DNA from: Haliotis asinina | Lineage: Eukaryota > Mollusca > Gastropoda > Lepetellida > Haliotidae | Assembly (NCBI RefSeq): GCF_037392515.1 | Contig: NC_090290.1 | Span: 33,315,753-33,379,752, forward strand | DNA length: 64,000 bases | Direction: 5' to 3' | In this document: one piece after another, positions 62,867 to 64,000 of the stretch | Position numbering within the stretch: the first letter of the stretch is position 1 | How the letters are laid out: every line of letters begins with the position of its first letter | Position numbers and translations under genes: made by a program | The notes under the pieces: model-generated | Told to the model about the DNA's origin: nothing | The model's database searches: none | Seen by the model: the letters and a program-made list of their open reading frames with translations, nothing else

Positions 62867-64000
62867 GTTTGTATGCAACACAATATGTGCTAGGACTGAA
62901 ACTTTTCAGGCCATGATGCATTTCGATACGCACATCGCCGTGACTAAGCTGTCTGCTTCAACTTGTAGGTCGAGTTTATTGCTCCAACCCAACGCCACAT
63001 GCCGGGATGGTGACTCGTGGCACTTCCGATGTAAATGTTTCTTTTTTGTGTAGATGATTATCCCTCACATTTGTGAAACTACGAAATTATCGAAACTCTA
63101 TTGCAACTGTCATTTGACACTTTTGACTCTTTTGATATTTTTGACAGTTTCGTACCCTTGTGTGTGTGAAGTATATAGTATTATTGTGTGCGTCCCAACT
63201 TGATGGATCGTACATTTTCGAGGTAGTCATATTTAAATGGTAAATGTGAACGATCTGATTTGTTATCATGACAAACATCAATATGTTAAATGAATGTCAT
63301 AATGCCACACCCATCAAGTAAAGAATTTAACGTTTTTGAAAAAAGTTCGTGACGAGGTTCATATCATGTAGTTTAAAACTGTAATAACAATATTGTCAGT
63401 TGTTACCAAATATTTCAACCGCATGGAGAGAACATTGATCTTCATATGTGATGATGTTGTCATGCTCGGGTTTCTTTAGTGGGTTGTTTGTCATCTTACC
63501 CAGACAGTTGGAATGTTGGTCTTAATGTCAACCATTGGTTTGTCAAACTCATTGGAATATTGTTAAAAGCAGCATAAAGCAACATCTATGCAACTAAAGA
63601 GAAGGTCGTGTTTATGAAATATATGGACGATAAATGATGCATCAGCATGGTTAATTAGTGCTTTCAGAGAACTAATGAAGAGTTGCCAATGAAAACTGGA
63701 AGTATCTGATATACAGTTTAATAATGAATACAGAGAATGTTTCAGGTGCAAAGTAATTGTTAGTAATAGCCTTGATAAGTTTTGAAACTTTCGAAACCGT
63801 CATACTTTTCAAGTCTGGAGGGCTCTAATGAATAAAATGTCACTGAGATGTACATACATTGTTGTGCAATGTGCCTGACTCTCCGGTAATGACAGAAGGT
63901 TATATGTACAATGTCTGGAAACATAAACTTTGATGATTACAGTCTGGTTTATGAGTTGTTCATCATTGGTGTAAGCTGTTTCTACATTTCAGTCATGATT
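62867..64000. other. No gene seen
   Basis: AT-rich DNA. A degraded family B SINE end may lie near 63545-63585 (GGAATATTGTTAAAAGCAGC). If the exon at 62825 is real, this is its intron. Confidence 0.4.

Overview
The window reads as animal nuclear DNA: multi-exon genes with GT-AG introns, dense tRNA-derived SINEs, several transposon classes, minisatellites and a satellite-like array. One dispersed repeat has a highly characteristic end (GTGAGTGAGT, then TTTTACGCCGCACTCAGC) that I associate with abalone (Haliotis) sequence, and the immune-type fibrinogen-domain genes also fit a gastropod. The organism call is an inference; no search was run.

Left part (1-21.3 kb). A possible partial exon sits at the left edge (minus strand). 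It is followed by old SINE copies, an intact-looking Tc1 transposon (2.62-4.23 kb) and two tandem plus-strand paralogues (6.47-8.18 and 18.28-21.22 kb). Each paralogue encodes a secreted protein with a signal peptide, an apple/PAN-like module, one EGF-like module and a fibrinogen-related C-terminal domain. A DIRS-type retroelement (about 10.05-15.46 kb) and a 540-bp MULE-like element lie between them.

Middle part (21.3-40.5 kb). This holds a decayed, repeat-like gene with 5'-nuclease-like and CXC-type segments (22.2-25.1 kb, minus). Next comes a four-exon GM2-activator-like gene (27.65-30.40 kb, minus), whose third exon ends inside a 41-bp minisatellite that repeats the splice donor itself eleven times. 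Then come a piggyBac-like TTAA-flanked element (32.77-34.65 kb) and a long stretch poor in repeats that may be the 3' UTR of the next gene.

Right part (40.5-64 kb). A complete 18-exon OXSR1/SPAK-type kinase gene lies on the minus strand (57,451 down to 40,557; 521 residues). It can be rebuilt exon by exon with every intron phase matching. Its introns carry SINEs, an 80-bp minisatellite, a MITE and a gag-like fragment. About 1.1 kb upstream of its start codon lies a 2.2-kb satellite of alternating 45- and 47-bp units. A possible first exon of another plus-strand gene is near 62.8 kb.

The host genes have unrelated jobs: extracellular recognition, lysosomal lipid handling and ion-cotransporter regulation. 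I see no operon-like or cluster logic beyond the tandem fibrinogen-domain pair.
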